From Macrobrachium rosenbergii (taxonomy: Eukaryota > Arthropoda > Malacostraca > Decapoda > Palaemonidae), in assembly GCF_040412425.1 (NCBI RefSeq), contig NC_089762.1, positions 21,201,147-21,265,146 of the forward strand: a DNA stretch of 64,000 nt, in the 5' to 3' direction. The notes beneath the pieces are model-generated. The model was not told where the DNA came from, ran no database searches, and saw only the letters and a list, made by a program, of their open reading frames with translations. A program made the translations under genes and the position numbers. Shown here piece after piece: positions 11,473 to 23,067 of this stretch. Position 1 is the stretch's first letter. Every line of letters starts with the position of its first letter.

Positions 11473-12376
11473 GGAGCTGGATGGTTGCCATAAAGATCTG
11501 CTAGCCAATGACAGCCCTCTACTTCTGTTCTATTTATAGACATGTCGTGACGGCACTAAGTTTGAACGTTGCCGTGATCCTGATAATTTGACCGCTGATG
11601 GCAAAAATTACTCAATGATTTGCTTTATATAATTATTTCTTCATGAAAACATGAATTCAACAATAATTTTAACTTTAATTAATATAGTGTAATATAGTGG
11701 TATGAAAAATCCCACAACAGTCTGTTGTGGTGATGCGTCATCACTTGCGAATCCTTCCCGGACCATCCTCAGATTTATGACTGCAAACTGATGACGACAT
11801 CAGTAACAGTAAAAAACAACCCTCTCCAAGATCGATATGATGAAATGTATTTTATAGACTTATTTATCGTTAAAATTCACAAGTTTTAAGGAATGTTAAT
11901 GTTGAAAACCAGATGTTTTAGTGAACTTGAGGTCTTAATTGTCGCACTATTTTATTACTGATGATCTTAATCATCTCACATATATTTAACAGTATATTAA
12001 TATAGATAATAATAAACTATAATGAACAAATAACTAAAATAGGAACATGATAAAAGGAAAAAAAAATCTTACTCTTCATTTTGGAGACCACTTCATGTTA
12101 CTTAACAGTTAGGCGTTCATGTCTTTGCCTAGGCATCTACATATGTGGCTGAATTCTGTCATTTTTATCATGTTTTATTCTTCATTTTTCATCTTTTACC
12201 ATGGACTTTAATTAAAATGTTTCTACATTGGTTTATTATTCATACTCTATGAATGTGATGAAATACAGTATATTTATAGATACTTATGCATATATATAGA
12301 TATTGCTGGTTAAACCAGACCATCGGCTAAGCGGACACCCTGACCCCTATTAGTCCGTCTTAACAAGGATCAGCTG
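11473..12376 (-). mobile_element. Truncated TA-target element, family M2, inside DIRS copy B
   Basis: The reverse complement matches the element at 32245-33929 over several blocks: the words around TAGCCAATGACAGCCCTCTA, the ATGACGCATCACC-type segment and the terminal TCTTAACAAGGATCAGCTG, which is the element end next to TA at 12377-12378. The other terminus is missing, so this copy is truncated near 11473. Confidence 0.65.
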
Positions 12377-12380
12377 TATA

Positions 12381-12962
12381 AAGAAGCATGATGGGACCCT
12401 CTCCTGCTCCCTTTGTTAAGCTACGAAGGAATTTCTCATTTGGGTGGACCAGAATCGAGTGAGGATAGTCACCCACTTCATCCAAGGAAAAATGAACGTC
12501 TTGGCAGACAAACTAAGTCATTGGGGGCAGATCCTTCCGACAGAATGGACCCTGAACTCCATGGTTTGTAACAGTATATGGAAGCTCTGGGGCAGACCGA
12601 CTCTGGACCTGTTTGCCACATCAAAGAATCACCGTCTTCCTCTCTTTTGTTTGCTGGTTCTGGACCCTCAGGCATGGGCAACCGACGCATTACTTGTAAA
12701 TTGGTCGAATTTGGACATTACACCTCCGTTTTGGCCACTCAAGGAATGTTTCCCAAACCCCCTGAAACTTCTAGTGGATTTCCCCAGACTGCTCCCACAA
12801 GATCCACGTCTACTCAAACAGCCCCTCCTTTGGAGATTCCACCAAGGACTATCCACTCTAGCTCTGACAAGTTTCAGACTGTCCAGAGACTTGTCAGAGC
12901 GAAGGGATTTTCAAGGCAAACTGCGGAAGCTATTGCGGGATGTAGATGTCAGTCTTCTTGCT
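12381..12962 (+). pseudogene. DIRS RNase H end and methyltransferase-like tail, copy B
   Basis: The frame from 12444 reads THFIQGKMNVLADKLSH (the last RNase H motif with its catalytic Asp), then TEWTLNSMVCNSIWKLWG, LDLFATSKNHRLPLFC and the WATDALLVNWSNLD block. A deletion or frameshift removes the YAFPPF box, and the sequence goes directly to PPFWPLKECFP. Upstream remnants (TLSCSLC then a stop) show a broken RNase H. It is decayed. Confidence 0.75.
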
Positions 12963-13926
12963 AGATCCACCAATCCAAGTGGGCTGTCTTCCATCGATGG
13001 TGTAGCAGTTGTAACATCTCGTCTGCTAAAACCCCTACAGCCCAGATAGCAGACTTCCTCCTATTCCTGAGGACTGCCAAGGGGCTCTGTCCATCAATAA
13101 TCAAAGGCTATAGAGCAATCTAGGGTTTGTATTTAAGCATAGGGACCTAGATTTAGCTTCTAACGAAGATCTTAGTGACCTCATTAAGTCCTTTGAGACT
13201 TTCAAGCAAGCAAGAGTTGACTCCATATCTTGGAACTTGGACGTAGTTCTAAAGTGGTTAACAGGCCCCATTTTCAAGCCTCTTTGTTCCACATCCCTTA
13301 AGACCTTGGGGAAGAAAACTCACTTCCTTGTAGCCTTGGCTACTGCCAAGTGAGTAAGTGAACTACAAGCCATGGACAAGCGAATTGGTTTCGCCCAGGC
13401 AGACACAGTCTATATTTTTACTTTAGGTTTCTTGGCAAAGAACAAGATACCATCCAACCCCTGGCCTTGCTCGTTCACCATTAAGAATCTTATGGACACC
13501 CTCGGTCCAGAAGAAGAGGAAAGGGTCCTTTGCCCTGTTAGGGCCCTTCGGTGTTACCTAGACAGAACCAAGAGAATCAGAGACCCTTCCAGAAATCTCA
13601 GGTGCTCTAACAGAAATTCCTCTCGTTCCCTTTCTAAAAACACATTGTCATTTTTTCTTAGGGATCTAATTACAAAATCTCACTCATAAATCCAGGAGGA
13701 CGTTCTGCCTACCTCTAAGGTGAGAGCTCATGAGATCAGAGCGGTCGCCACCTCATTTGCTTTCAGGCATAATATGTCACTTTCAGGAATCCTTCAGTCA
13801 ACTTACTGGCAGTGTAATTCCATTTTTGCAACTCACTATTTGAAAGATATAGAGACAGTTTTTGAAAATTGCAGTACCCTTGGTCCATTATCAGTGGCTG
13901 GCATGGTATTGGAAGAAGAAGCGTAG
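12860..13926 (+). pseudogene. DIRS tyrosine recombinase, copy B
   Basis: The recombinase begins in the overlapping frame (SDKFQTVQRLVRAKGFS near 12865). It is cut by stops near 12960, 13120 and 13350, then stays open over 13372-13689 (DKRIGFAQAD, ERVLCPVRALRCYLDRTK, LSKNTLSFFLRDLI). The catalytic H-E-I-R box (VRAHEIRAVATSF near 13725) and Tyr box (FATHYLKDIETVF near 13840) are intact in sequence. The catalytic Arg segment is interrupted by a stop (ATAK, stop, VSELQ). It is pseudogenic. Confidence 0.8.
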
Positions 13927-14344
13927 GAAGCGTTCCTTCCTATCTGTGACCTCTTCGACCTCTTCACCTTTTTGGGGGGACTCTGGGGTTACTTTATACC
14001 CGGAGTGCCCATCAGTCTTTAGTGGTTGGGTTATGGTTTTTAATTATTTTACTGTGTAGGTGACAGCATTGTTTGGTCTTTTTGCCTTTTTGGTAATATA
14101 CCCAGAGCAAGGTCAAACTACTCTTATGTTTTGTGGGTAATTGGAATCTCCTTTACTCCAAAACTCCTGATTAAAAGTAGTGACTACTTGTGACTATTCT
14201 GCTAAGTTTAAGTCAAGATGAGGGCTGACCAGAGGCAGTAATCACCTGCAGTAGCTCTCTTACCAGGTAAGGAAACAGCAAGCATTTTACCAATGCTAAC
14301 AGAACATAGATCCCACCTCCTATCAATGTGGGATTCAGCTGTAT

Positions 14345-14425
14345 AATTAATTGGTAAGTTACTTATAATGAAAATGGTGTTTTCATGATAAAATTAAGTT
14401 TCATATATACATACTAAGTAATTAT
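14345..14425 (+). repeat. Internal complementary region of DIRS copy B
   Basis: Reads AATTGGTAAGTTACTTATAA, the complement of the left edge near 11345, followed by the complement of the right edge near 14615-14660. This reproduces a right-end-to-left-end circle junction. Confidence 0.7.
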
Positions 14426-14873
14426 AGATGAGATCCCTTCCTTCTTCCTCTCATGGACATGAGGGCACAAAAGAAGTGACGTTTTTCTGTTTTGTTGGTC
14501 CTATTGTTCCCCAATAGTGGGCGGGGTAGCCACCTATACCAAAACAATAGAAGCGCTACCACGAGTTTTGAAATATAAGCTGCCACGCGAGTGGAAAAGC
14601 ATAGCTATATAATTACTTGGTTAGTATATATTAAACTTGATTTTTTTATGAAAATACCATTTTGTTGTCATTGACGTTTCTCTACTGAGCTGTCCAACTG
14701 TTTTCAAATTGTTGGGTTACAGTGTCCAAAACATGGTTTGGCTACCATAAAGATACTGTTGTATTTAAGTAGTTTGATGAGTTATTATTATTTACATGCA
14801 GGTAATTTTCATTTTATGTTGATGTTGTTAGTAACATGCAGTTTTTTTAAACTCACAGCTTAAATATTTTTAG

Positions 14874-14963
14874 GTGAGAAGAAGTTGTCTGGTGATCTTG
14901 GAGCTTTTATGGCAAACTTTTTCAGCCGTCAGCGAGAATTAGAGAAGGCATCTGCAGCATCAG
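14874..14963 (+). CDS. Host gene exon 3 of 7 seen (short helical module)
   Basis: A 90-base exon with a TTTTAG acceptor and a GGTAATAC donor, phase 1-1. It encodes about 30 residues including DLGAFMANFFSRQRELEKAS, likely an amphipathic helix. The core G-A-F-M-A-x-F-x-x-R lines up with G-A-L-L-A-x-L-x-x-R in the exon at 46942. The MANFF stretch faintly recalls a short helix of dynein light intermediate chains, but nothing else supports that identity. Confidence 0.65.
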
Positions 14964-15785
14964 GTAATACATTTTTTCTCTTTAAAGTGTAAATAATTTT
15001 ACCCTCCAATGTAGAAGTGTTGCTTTTTCTTTAGTTTCCTTATTTTATGAAGTTTTGTGAGTTACGGTATTATCAAAGCGGTTAAGATATATTATGGAAT
15101 TTTTTATATTACAAATATTGTATATTCTTGTTGCATCACTTCGTTACCATTATATGAAGACCACTAAGTAGATTTTTAGTTTTTGTAGTTCACTCTGAGT
15201 TTTCAGTTTCAAAGAATTTTAAGGCTTTTAGTCTATATTTTAGGGAAATAATTGAGTAGTAAAGGACCAAATGTAGATGCCCTAGCATTGAAAGCCAATT
15301 AAATTATTCCTATAACAATGATATTACACTCCTTAATAAAAGATGGTTACATAGGACTCAGATCTTACAAGCATAGTATTTCATGTTGTAGATGTAGTGT
15401 GGAATAAATATTTTTTATTGTAATTTTTAAAATTCAGTTATCTCATAGTCATTGGAAGAACAATGCCATGTGCACTGCACTGTGCCAAAGATTCAAGCAA
15501 TGAGTTTTAAGTGTATTATATTAAGCATTATCCAAAGTAACACGAACTGAAAGTTGAGATGTGACTATGACCATGCTTGATTAATTTTGAAAGGAGGAGC
15601 AAGTTTGCAGACTCCATGGTTTTGGTTCATTTGTTGCTGGTGAACTTGTTGAAAATTTACTCAGTTGCTGCTGAGCTAAAGAAAAATGAACAGGTAATAT
15701 TTAAATGAGGAGAGGCTTACTATCAGCAATCCAGTGAGCAGGAATGTTCAGCCATGCTGCCTCATTCATTGAGCTGGTTTTCTGA

Positions 15786-15786
<1 letters not shown>
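14964..15786. other. Host intron sequence
   Basis: AT-rich unique-looking sequence between the exon at 14874 and the (CT)n minisatellite. No coding or repeat structure was recognised. Confidence 0.5.
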
Positions 15787-15832
<46 letters not shown>

Positions 15833-15865
15833 TGGTGCTTCATTCATTAAGAACTAGTAGTCTGA

Positions 15866-15904
<39 letters not shown>

Positions 15905-15944
15905 TGGTGCTTCATTCATTAAGAACTAGTAGTCTGAACCTTTC

Positions 15945-16023
<79 letters not shown>

Positions 16024-16106
16024 TGGTGCTTCATTCATTAAGAACTAGTAGTCTGAACCTCTCTCTCTCTCTCTCTGCTGCATCATTCATTAAGAATTAG
16101 TAGTCT

Positions 16107-16180
<74 letters not shown>

Positions 16181-16401
16181 GCCTCATTCATTGAATCTTA
16201 AGTTTTATGAACCTTTGTATCTTTCTCCCTCTTGCTCTCTCAGCTGCATCATTCATTGGGAACTAGTAGTCTGAACCTTTGCATCTCTCTCTCTCTCTCT
16301 CTGTGCTGTGTCATTCATTGAGTACTAGTTTCCTAAACCTTTGCATCTCTCTCTCTCTCTCTCTGTGCTGTGTCATTCATTGAGTACTAGTTTCCTAAAC
16401 C

Positions 16402-16484
<83 letters not shown>

Positions 16485-16515
16485 TGTCATTCATTGAGTA
16501 CTGGTTTCCTGAACC

Positions 16516-16604
<89 letters not shown>

Positions 16605-16618
16605 TGCCACATTCATTT
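15787..16618. repeat. Compound (CT)n minisatellite array, first part
   Basis: About ten blocks of (CT)n alternate with spacers of roughly 35-50 bases. Two spacer types occur. One contains TTCATTCATTAAGAACTAGT and dominates the left half. The other contains GTCATTCATTGAGTACTAGT and dominates the right half. The blocks plus spacer form a higher-order tandem repeat, not isolated microsatellites. Confidence 0.9.
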
Positions 16619-16620
16619 AG

Positions 16621-17700
16621 TACAGTAGACCCCCAGTATTCATGGGAGTTAGGGACCACAACCGCCTGCGAATAGCTAAAATTCACAAGTACTTGAGACC
16701 CATCTAAAAATGCTTATAACTGCCTATTTTAATAGGTCAGACACCAAATATACCTTAAAATATCATCCTAAAATACTTTATTATCATTTCACAGTCATCT
16801 TACAACATTACCCATCATTTCACAGTCATCTTACAACATTACCCATCATTTCACAGTCATCTTACAACATTACCCTTAAAAATATGTGGCTTACAGCTAT
16901 GAGTGAACACTCCTACAGCTGTTACCCTTACCTTAAGGGAAAACTAATCAAGTTACCTGTATATTCAGGCACGCACATTTTCTTTCACACAGTACTCAAG
17001 CCTTACTGTTTTCTTTTAACATGGATAGGGGTAAAATTTGTGTCATTTGGCGAATGTTTTTAAAGAAAAAAAAGTTTTATTGATATTTTGCTGTGTGTAC
17101 TTTAAATTATCATAAAACTGATATGTCACAGCGTTGTTGGGGGTAAGCCAGGTCGACCTGCACCCTCCTCTTTCACCCCCATTGGCTGTCTCCTGTTGCT
17201 ACCAAACCCTTGTGCTTTATTAACTGGACTCTAGCAGGCGCTAGAGAAATTCCCCTACGTTAAGACCAAAGGTTCCTTATTTATGAAAAATACAAATTGA
17301 TTAAAAATTTGTCATATTTTAGATATGCTCTATGAACTTATGCTCTACGAACTTCAGACCCCCTCAAAAAATGTTTATAACTACCTATTTTAATAGTTCA
17401 GACACCAAATATACCTTAAACTATCATCATAAAACACTTTAATATCATTTCAGAGTCATCTTACAACATTACCCTAAAAAACTTATGGCTTACGGCTATG
17501 AGTGGATAGTCCTACAACTGTTACCTTGAGCGAAAACTAATCAAGTTACCCATATATTCAGGCACACACATTTTCTTTCGTACAGTATTCAAGCCTTACC
17601 ATTTTCTTTTAACACAGATAGGGATAACATTGGTACATCATTTGGCAAACTTTTTTAAGAAAAAAAAAAAAGAATTTTATTGATATTTTGCTGTTTACAT
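16621..17700. repeat. TA-element-like end plus approximately 390-bp direct repeat
   Basis: The segment begins with a TACAGTAGACCCCCAGTATT end related to the short MITEs at 19149 and 51606. The stretch 16695-17095 recurs at about 17345-17690 (shared words: CAGACACCAAATATACCTTAAA, shortened here, and AAACTAATCAAGTTACC), a direct duplication separated by about 250 bases. Within the first copy a 31-base unit (CACAGTCATCTTACAACATT...) is repeated three times at 16790-16880. Confidence 0.65.
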
Positions 17701-17703
17701 TAA

Positions 17704-18738
17704 CCCTTAAACGCCGACTGGGTGTATCGTAAGTTGACTAAAATTGTCTGTCGGGTGACAAGTGGACATACCGTGCGTCGACTACAAAAATTTCAACCTT
17801 CGGTCAATTTGACTCTACCGAAATGGTCGAACAATGCAATTGTAAGCTAAAACTCTTACATTCTAGTAATATTCAATCATTTACCTTCATTTTGCAACAA
17901 ATTGGAAGCCTCTAGCACAGTATTTCGATGTATGGTGAATTTTTGAAAAAAAACTTTTTCCTTACATCCACGCGGTAACTCGGCCGAACATCTCAGAAAT
18001 TCTTTCGTCACTTTGTCGTAATGTTTGCACCGTTTTATATTAGTCGTTACATAAAGTTTTATATATGAAAATGTGTGCAATTTCATGTAGAATACAACAA
18101 AAAATAACTCATGGTTGTATCTTTTATCAGTTTTGAAATATTTTCATATAAATCACGATAAATAGAAAAAATTCTACCTTCGGTCAACTTTAACTCGACC
18201 AAAATGGTCAAAAACTGCAATTGTAAGCTAAAACACTTACAGTATAGTAATATTCAATCAATTACCTTCATTTTGCAACAAATTGGAAGTCTCTAGCACA
18301 ATATTTTGATTTATGGTGAATTTTTGAAAAAAATTTTTTACATCCGCACGTTACGAATTCATGCATCATTTTGTGATAATATTTTCTCTGTGTTGCTTTG
18401 ATCGTTTTACAATTTGTTATATACCAAAATCATCGCAATTTAGTGTACAATACAAAGAAAAAAAAACTCGTTAGCTTTAACCATTTTGCTCACAGCGCGA
18501 TTTGTATACAATTATATATGAAATTTTTTTTTGTGCTGTCATATATTTCAATATTTATATATGATAATGATATTTTTTCATTTCTGATGGTTGCATACTA
18601 AACTTCAGGCAGTGACAAAAAGGAGCCAAAAATGAACTCTTAATGTTAAAACTAAGCATGCTGTGATTTTTTAAAAACTTTTTTTTGTAAATAGAGGCAT
18701 CGACAGACACTTTTTGTTAGAGGCTCGGTGTTTAAGGG
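17704..18738. mobile_element. piggyBac-like non-autonomous element, short version
   Basis: TTAA at 17700-17703 and 18739-18742 flanks inverted ends CCCTTAAACGCC and GGTGTTTAAGGG. TTAA target duplications with CCC-starting termini are the signature of piggyBac. No transposase is encoded. The interior holds two copies of an approximately 400-base module containing TTCATTTTGCAACAAATTGG. Confidence 0.75.
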
Positions 18739-19012
18739 TTAATATTAATATTTGAAAATTGGTAAATAATTTTATCATAAAAAATGTATTTGGTCATGAA
18801 AATAAAATTAAAATAATTATGAATATTTTAAGTATGCCTTATTTACAGATTTATTTTTTCTTTTTTAATAAGTGGTATCCCATCTTTCTGTATTTCCTTT
18901 ACTTCTTCTTACTTCTTCCTAATGAACACCATATTCAGTGGATGCTAGAATTGCAAATCAGTGGCCCCTGAAGGCTTGTTCCATATGAATAGGTTTTATT
19001 TACTGACTAATA

Positions 19013-19032
19013 ATAATAGTAATAATAATAAC

Positions 19033-19075
<43 letters not shown>
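19013..19075. repeat. (AAT)n microsatellite
   Basis: About twenty AAT units with minor interruptions. Confidence 0.9.
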
Positions 19076-19148
19076 TGAAAAATCCATGAATAGGCGAATT
19101 TTCCATGAATTATTTTACAGTTATGTTCCATAGAAAAATTTGCAAATA

Positions 19149-19506
19149 CAGTAAACCCCCTGTATTTGCGGTTTCACTATTTGCGGACTCACGTATTCAC
19201 GTATTCTCTATGGAACATATCTACCCATTATTCATGGAATATTCGCCCATTCGCGGTATTTTTCACTGAGAAATATTCACTAATTACTGTATTTTCATAT
19301 CATTTTCATGACTAAATGCACTTTTTTGTGATGAAACTATTAAAATACTCAGGTACAGTATAGGCATTTTTAGAGTTTTTATTTATGCTTAAACAATCAA
19401 AGTAGGCAGTTCTAAGTGTTTTTAGAGGGGGTTTTAAGTATTCGTGGGTTTTAGCTATTCGCGGGGGCTGCGGTACGCATCTCCCACGAATACTGGAGGT
19501 TTACTG
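19149..19506. mobile_element. Short TA-target MITE, family M1, copy 1
   Basis: A 358-bp element between TA dinucleotides, with inverted ends CAGTAAACCCCCTGTATTTG and its complement ending GGAGGTTTACTG. It is closely related to 37135-37791 and 51606-51960. No coding capacity. TA target and CAG ends suggest a Tc1/pogo-mobilised MITE. Confidence 0.75.
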
Positions 19507-19554
19507 TAGGTGAATCCTCGAATCCTGAACTGCGAATAGTCAGAGGTGTACTGT

Positions 19555-19607
19555 ACTAGTTTTTTTAACCTTTGCACATCTCTCCATGTGTCATTCATTG
19601 CAAACTG

Positions 19608-19668
<61 letters not shown>
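19555..19668. repeat. Compound (CT)n minisatellite, displaced last unit
   Basis: The spacer with AACCTTTGCACATCTCTCC and GTGTCATTCATTG followed by (CT)n is the same unit type as at 16300-16600. It was therefore probably contiguous with that array before the elements at 16621-19545 accumulated. The (CT)n tract ends 22 bases before the next exon. Confidence 0.75.
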
Positions 19669-19670
<2 letters not shown>

Positions 19671-19690
19671 ATTTTTTTTCTTTATCAAAG

Positions 19691-19885
19691 GATGTAATAA
19701 GGAATCTAAAAGTGGTGGAACTGTGCAATCTGCTAATACCAATAATGAAGTCCAGCATGAAGATAACAAAGCGGATAGTGTGTCCTCTGTAGGTCTTGAA
19801 GAAAAAGGATCAAAAATGCCCAGAAAAGAGAACCAGAATAATGAGGGTGATGAATCAAAGGAGAATGGTGATCAACATGAAAAGA
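19691..19885 (+). CDS. Host gene exon 4 of 7 seen (Asn/Glu/Lys-rich)
   Basis: A 195-base exon with a TTTATCAAAG acceptor and a GTAAGT donor, phase 1-1. It encodes a hydrophilic segment (SKSGGTVQSANTNNEVQHED, then PRKENQNNEGDESKENGDQH), strongly acidic and certainly disordered. A (CT)n minisatellite unit lies immediately upstream, so the polypyrimidine tract of this acceptor sits against a length-variable repeat. The following intron is 10.9 kb and holds DIRS copy C and the 80-bp minisatellite. Confidence 0.7.
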
Positions 19886-20350
19886 GTAAGTGCTTTATGA
19901 TCAGATTAATGGCAAGTGTTATTGGGGTTATAAATGAATCAAACAGCAGAAAGCAACCACGCTTGGAAAGTGTTAGAGGAAGTTTAGTAATAGGTTGTAT
20001 TGATCTTGAAGGGTTTTTGTTGCTGTATGTGTTAAGGATTATTTTTTATCAACTGAACCCTTTTAGCCAACCCTATTAGAGTTCTAAAGCCAAGTCATTG
20101 GTCTTTTTGAACTATTTATACTAATGTTGATATGTGAATTGTAAGAAATTTTTGTTTAAGATTCACAAAAAAAGTTACTGTGTTAATATCCCATGTTCCA
20201 AATGCTTTATTATTTTTACTTGTTTCCAATGATTTATTTTTTCCTTTGAGTAGGGTTCACATAAAATACATAGATATAATGGCTCCCCTTACCCTAGGAC
20301 TTGAAATCCTTGTGGTTAGGGACTATCAGAGAGCATTTATTTAAATCTGA
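19886..20350. other. Host intron sequence
   Basis: Unique AT-rich sequence between the exon and DIRS copy C. No further structure was recognised. Confidence 0.5.
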
Positions 20351-20351
20351 A

Positions 20352-20518
20352 TTTTTGTACATTTAACTTACCTGGTAATTATATATATAGCTGTAGTCTC
20401 TGACGTCACGGCAGAAAATTGAAAATCGCGGCAGCGCTAATGAATGGTCACGTGATACCCCTTCCCACCGCCCTCTACAGGTGAGTGAGAGGAACCATAA
20501 CCCAAACTCTTCATATGT
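20352..20518 (+). repeat. Left inverted terminal repeat of DIRS copy C
   Basis: Near-perfect reverse complement of 26500-26688, including the block TCACGTGATACCCCTTCCCA. It starts with the edge ACTTACCTGGTAATTAT, whose complement contains a GGTAAGT donor-like word. Confidence 0.9.
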
Positions 20519-20673
20519 TGCTGCCGTGTGATACCGGTAAGCCGGTGCAGCTTAGCAGAGAATTATCGCTGATTCTTTCGTTGGACATTGTTGGTGATGT
20601 ACAATTGTTTGATTTGAATCTTTGGCAGACATTGTTTGTACTTAGCTTTTTCATCCCCACTTCCTTATTTAGC

Positions 20674-22010
20674 ATTATGTCGGACACTGGTCCTCGTGTA
20701 TAGGTTTTGTAGCAAGGGCTGCAAAACTAGATTAGGAAAATTACCATTGACCCTCATTCTGTGTGTTCTGGGTGTAGAGGACAGGTTTGTTCGTGCATCG
20801 TTAACCTGTGAAGAATGTAAGGATTTGTCAGGGGAAGAATGGAAGATTTTAAATGCTTATCTGAGAAGGCTTCAAAAAGAGAGAGCTAGAAAAGCTTCAG
20901 CTAGGACTTCCTCTTTATCCTCCGGTGATAGTCAGGATGTATCTTTTTTGGTTATTAACCCTGATATTCCTTCTAACAAATCTCCTATCCCAGACCCCGT
21001 TATTCCCGAACCCGATACCGTGGCCAGTCTTAAGACGCAGATGGATGCTGCGTTTTAGTGTGATGCTTGCTGCCATGGAGCGGATGAGTAAGTCTTTGGT
21101 AGTAAGAAGTGCAGTGGTGCAGTGGAGGAGCTGGCTGTTCGGCCCACTCATTCTCCTAGGCCTGGACCTCTGTCAAACTCCCCAGCACCAGGGAGGAGGC
21201 AAGTCGAAAGCCCAAGGGAGGTGAGTGGGACCTGCCCCGAGCAGTTGGCCCCTCAAGCAGTCCTGTTGCCGCTTCCCAGGATGCAGATGTTAGCCATAGA
21301 AAAGGCACATCAATGAGGTGTATGTCTTGAGTATGTCGAGTGAGGATTCGCCTAAGAGAGGTTGGCGCCGTAAAGATGTCTCGAGACCATTCAAGAGGTC
21401 TAGGTTGGCATCTCCTTTGGCAGTTCCCAAGAAAAGAGTGGTGCTTCAAGATCAACCTCCTTCGTGTAGTTTTTGGGAGGAGCCGAATGTTTTTCGCATT
21501 CCGGCGATTCGGGAGACGAGGCATGTGTTGGAAGCGCGGAGACGCTTGCGTAAGAAGAGAGTGGTGTCGTCTTCGCCTGTTGTTGCTGCTTCTGGCGTGA
21601 TTGCTGCATCTAGCGCCACGCACCATGCGCCATCCTTCGTTTCGCCTGGCTCATCACGCCATACGCCACCCTACGATCCTCCTGGCGCCATGCGCCAAAA
21701 ATTGTTTCTCCTGGTGACTCGTCAAGCTCCAACACCTGCGGTCTCCGTGCTCGCGTTCAGTTCGCATTCTCCTTCTTCCGCCTTGCCTCAAGATTTGTTT
21801 TTGGCGGAAATGAATGGGAAGCTTGATAGTATTCTCGGCTTTGTGGAAAAAAGTGATCCTTCTGTGAACGAACTGCAAGTTGCTTCGATTTCTAAGGATG
21901 CTCCTTCATCGAATGTGCGGCTTCCTACGAGCGATCCTGTGTTGCATTCTCCTCGGAAGACGAATCTTCCTCCATCTAGATCTTTGGCTTTCTCCAATTT
22001 CTGGTGGTGA
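20674..22010 (+). pseudogene. DIRS gag N-terminal region, copy C (frameshifted)
   Basis: The start ATG at 20674 gives MSDTGPRV and then a stop. A neighbouring frame continues with RFCSKGCKTRLG and LTCEECKDLSGEEWKILNAY, the Cys cluster and the following helix shared with copies D and E, where the protein starts MSDS. After 21058 the frame breaks again. The Arg/Ser/Pro-rich middle is open from 21318 to 22010 and includes PFKRSRLASP and MNGKLDSILGFVEKS. The role, by family, is structural gag. At least two frameshifts are needed to explain the arrangement. Confidence 0.7.
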
Positions 22011-23016
22011 TGTTGCTTCGGAATCGGAGGCGGAGGTACAACCAGAGAAAGAGAAGCCTTTATCGAGCTATAAGCAACTGCTTCAGTATTTTCTGGAGAA
22101 TTTTCCGGATTCCTTTTCACCAGTATCCCCAGCTTCTCCGGAATCTCAATACGCTCGTGATAATAGGACAGACACTTCGCTGGCTACCAAATTAGTTCTT
22201 TCTATTTCGGCCAAGAAAGGATTGAAGAAAATGGAGGAGTGGCTTGCAGAGAAGAGGGAACAAGGGAAGACTGTGTTTTGTTTTCCCCCTTCGAAATTGT
22301 CGTCTCGTCATGGTGGTTGGTACAAGACTGGAGAATCTTTCTCGTTGGGAGTAGCTGCCTCCTCCCAAGGAGATTTCTCTAGTTTGGTAGATTCGGCCAG
22401 GAGGTCGGCTCTTAATTCAGCCAAAGTATTCTTTTCTACATCGGAATTTGATCACCTCTGCAAGAATGCTTTTAAGATTTTGGAAGTTATAAGTTTCCTC
22501 GATTGGTCGGTTGGAGCTCTTAGAAGGACACTAAAAGCTTGCGCCCTTCAGGACGATCAGTTCGCTTCCCTGTCCGACGTGTTAGCTTGCATCGACAGGA
22601 GCATTAGAGATGCGGCTATGGAACTCTCTTCTGTGATTACGTTAGGAATTCTCAAGAAACGTGAACTATGGTGTTCTTTCACCACTAAAGGTGTCTCTCG
22701 GTCCCAGAAGTCAGCTTTGTTGTTCGCTCCTTTAGATAGGAAACATCTTTTCCCGAGGGAAATAGTATCTGAGATCGCTTCGACTCTTCAACAGAGGGCA
22801 ACTCAAGACTTGCTGGCACGGTCCACCAAGAAGCCTAAACCGTTGCCTTCAACAGTTGCTCGCCCGACAACGTCGACGGAGAAATCTCAAGGTCGGCCCT
22901 TTCGTGGAAGAGCCCTGCTAAATCGTTTCCCAGATCGAGAGGGAGAGGTCGTTTTGTACCTAAAGCGATCAAACCCTCCGACAAGAAGTGAGAGCGCCTC
23001 CTTCACTCACCAGTAG
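21990..23016 (+). CDS. DIRS gag C-terminal domain, copy C
   Basis: The conserved domain is open without interruption to 23016. It includes SSYKQLLQYFLENFPDSFS, GKTVFCFPPSK, ESFSLGVAASSQGDFSSLVD, EVISFLDWSVGALRR, LGILKKRELWCSF, SALLFAPLDRKHLFP and RATQDLLARSTKKP, and ends in a basic Arg/Lys tail. The open frame extends upstream to 21880, but similarity to the other copies starts around 21990, after a frameshift relative to the N-terminal part. It is probably the second half of one gag protein. It is the best preserved example in the window and can serve as the family reference. Confidence 0.7.
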
Positions 23017-23067
23017 GAGCCAGACTGTCAGCTTTCTGGACAGTCTGGGAAGAAAGGGAGCAGAACC

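Larger units (their letters stand above)
11342..14660 (+). mobile_element. DIRS-type retrotransposon copy B (internally deleted)
   Basis: Both edges are present: the left edge (TAAGTAACTTACCAAGTAAT) and the right edge (ACTTGGTTAGTATATATT), with the matching internal complementary region at about 14345-14425. Gag and RT are missing. Between the left repeat and the RNase H remnant at 12381 lies a truncated TA-target element in reverse orientation. The remaining coding sequence is the C-terminal half of the polyprotein plus a recombinase. Confidence 0.75.

Noticed and set aside
15754..16686. Open frames coding long Leu-Ser or Arg-Glu runs
   Set aside because: These are translations of (CT)n/(GA)n repeats, with no gene signals.
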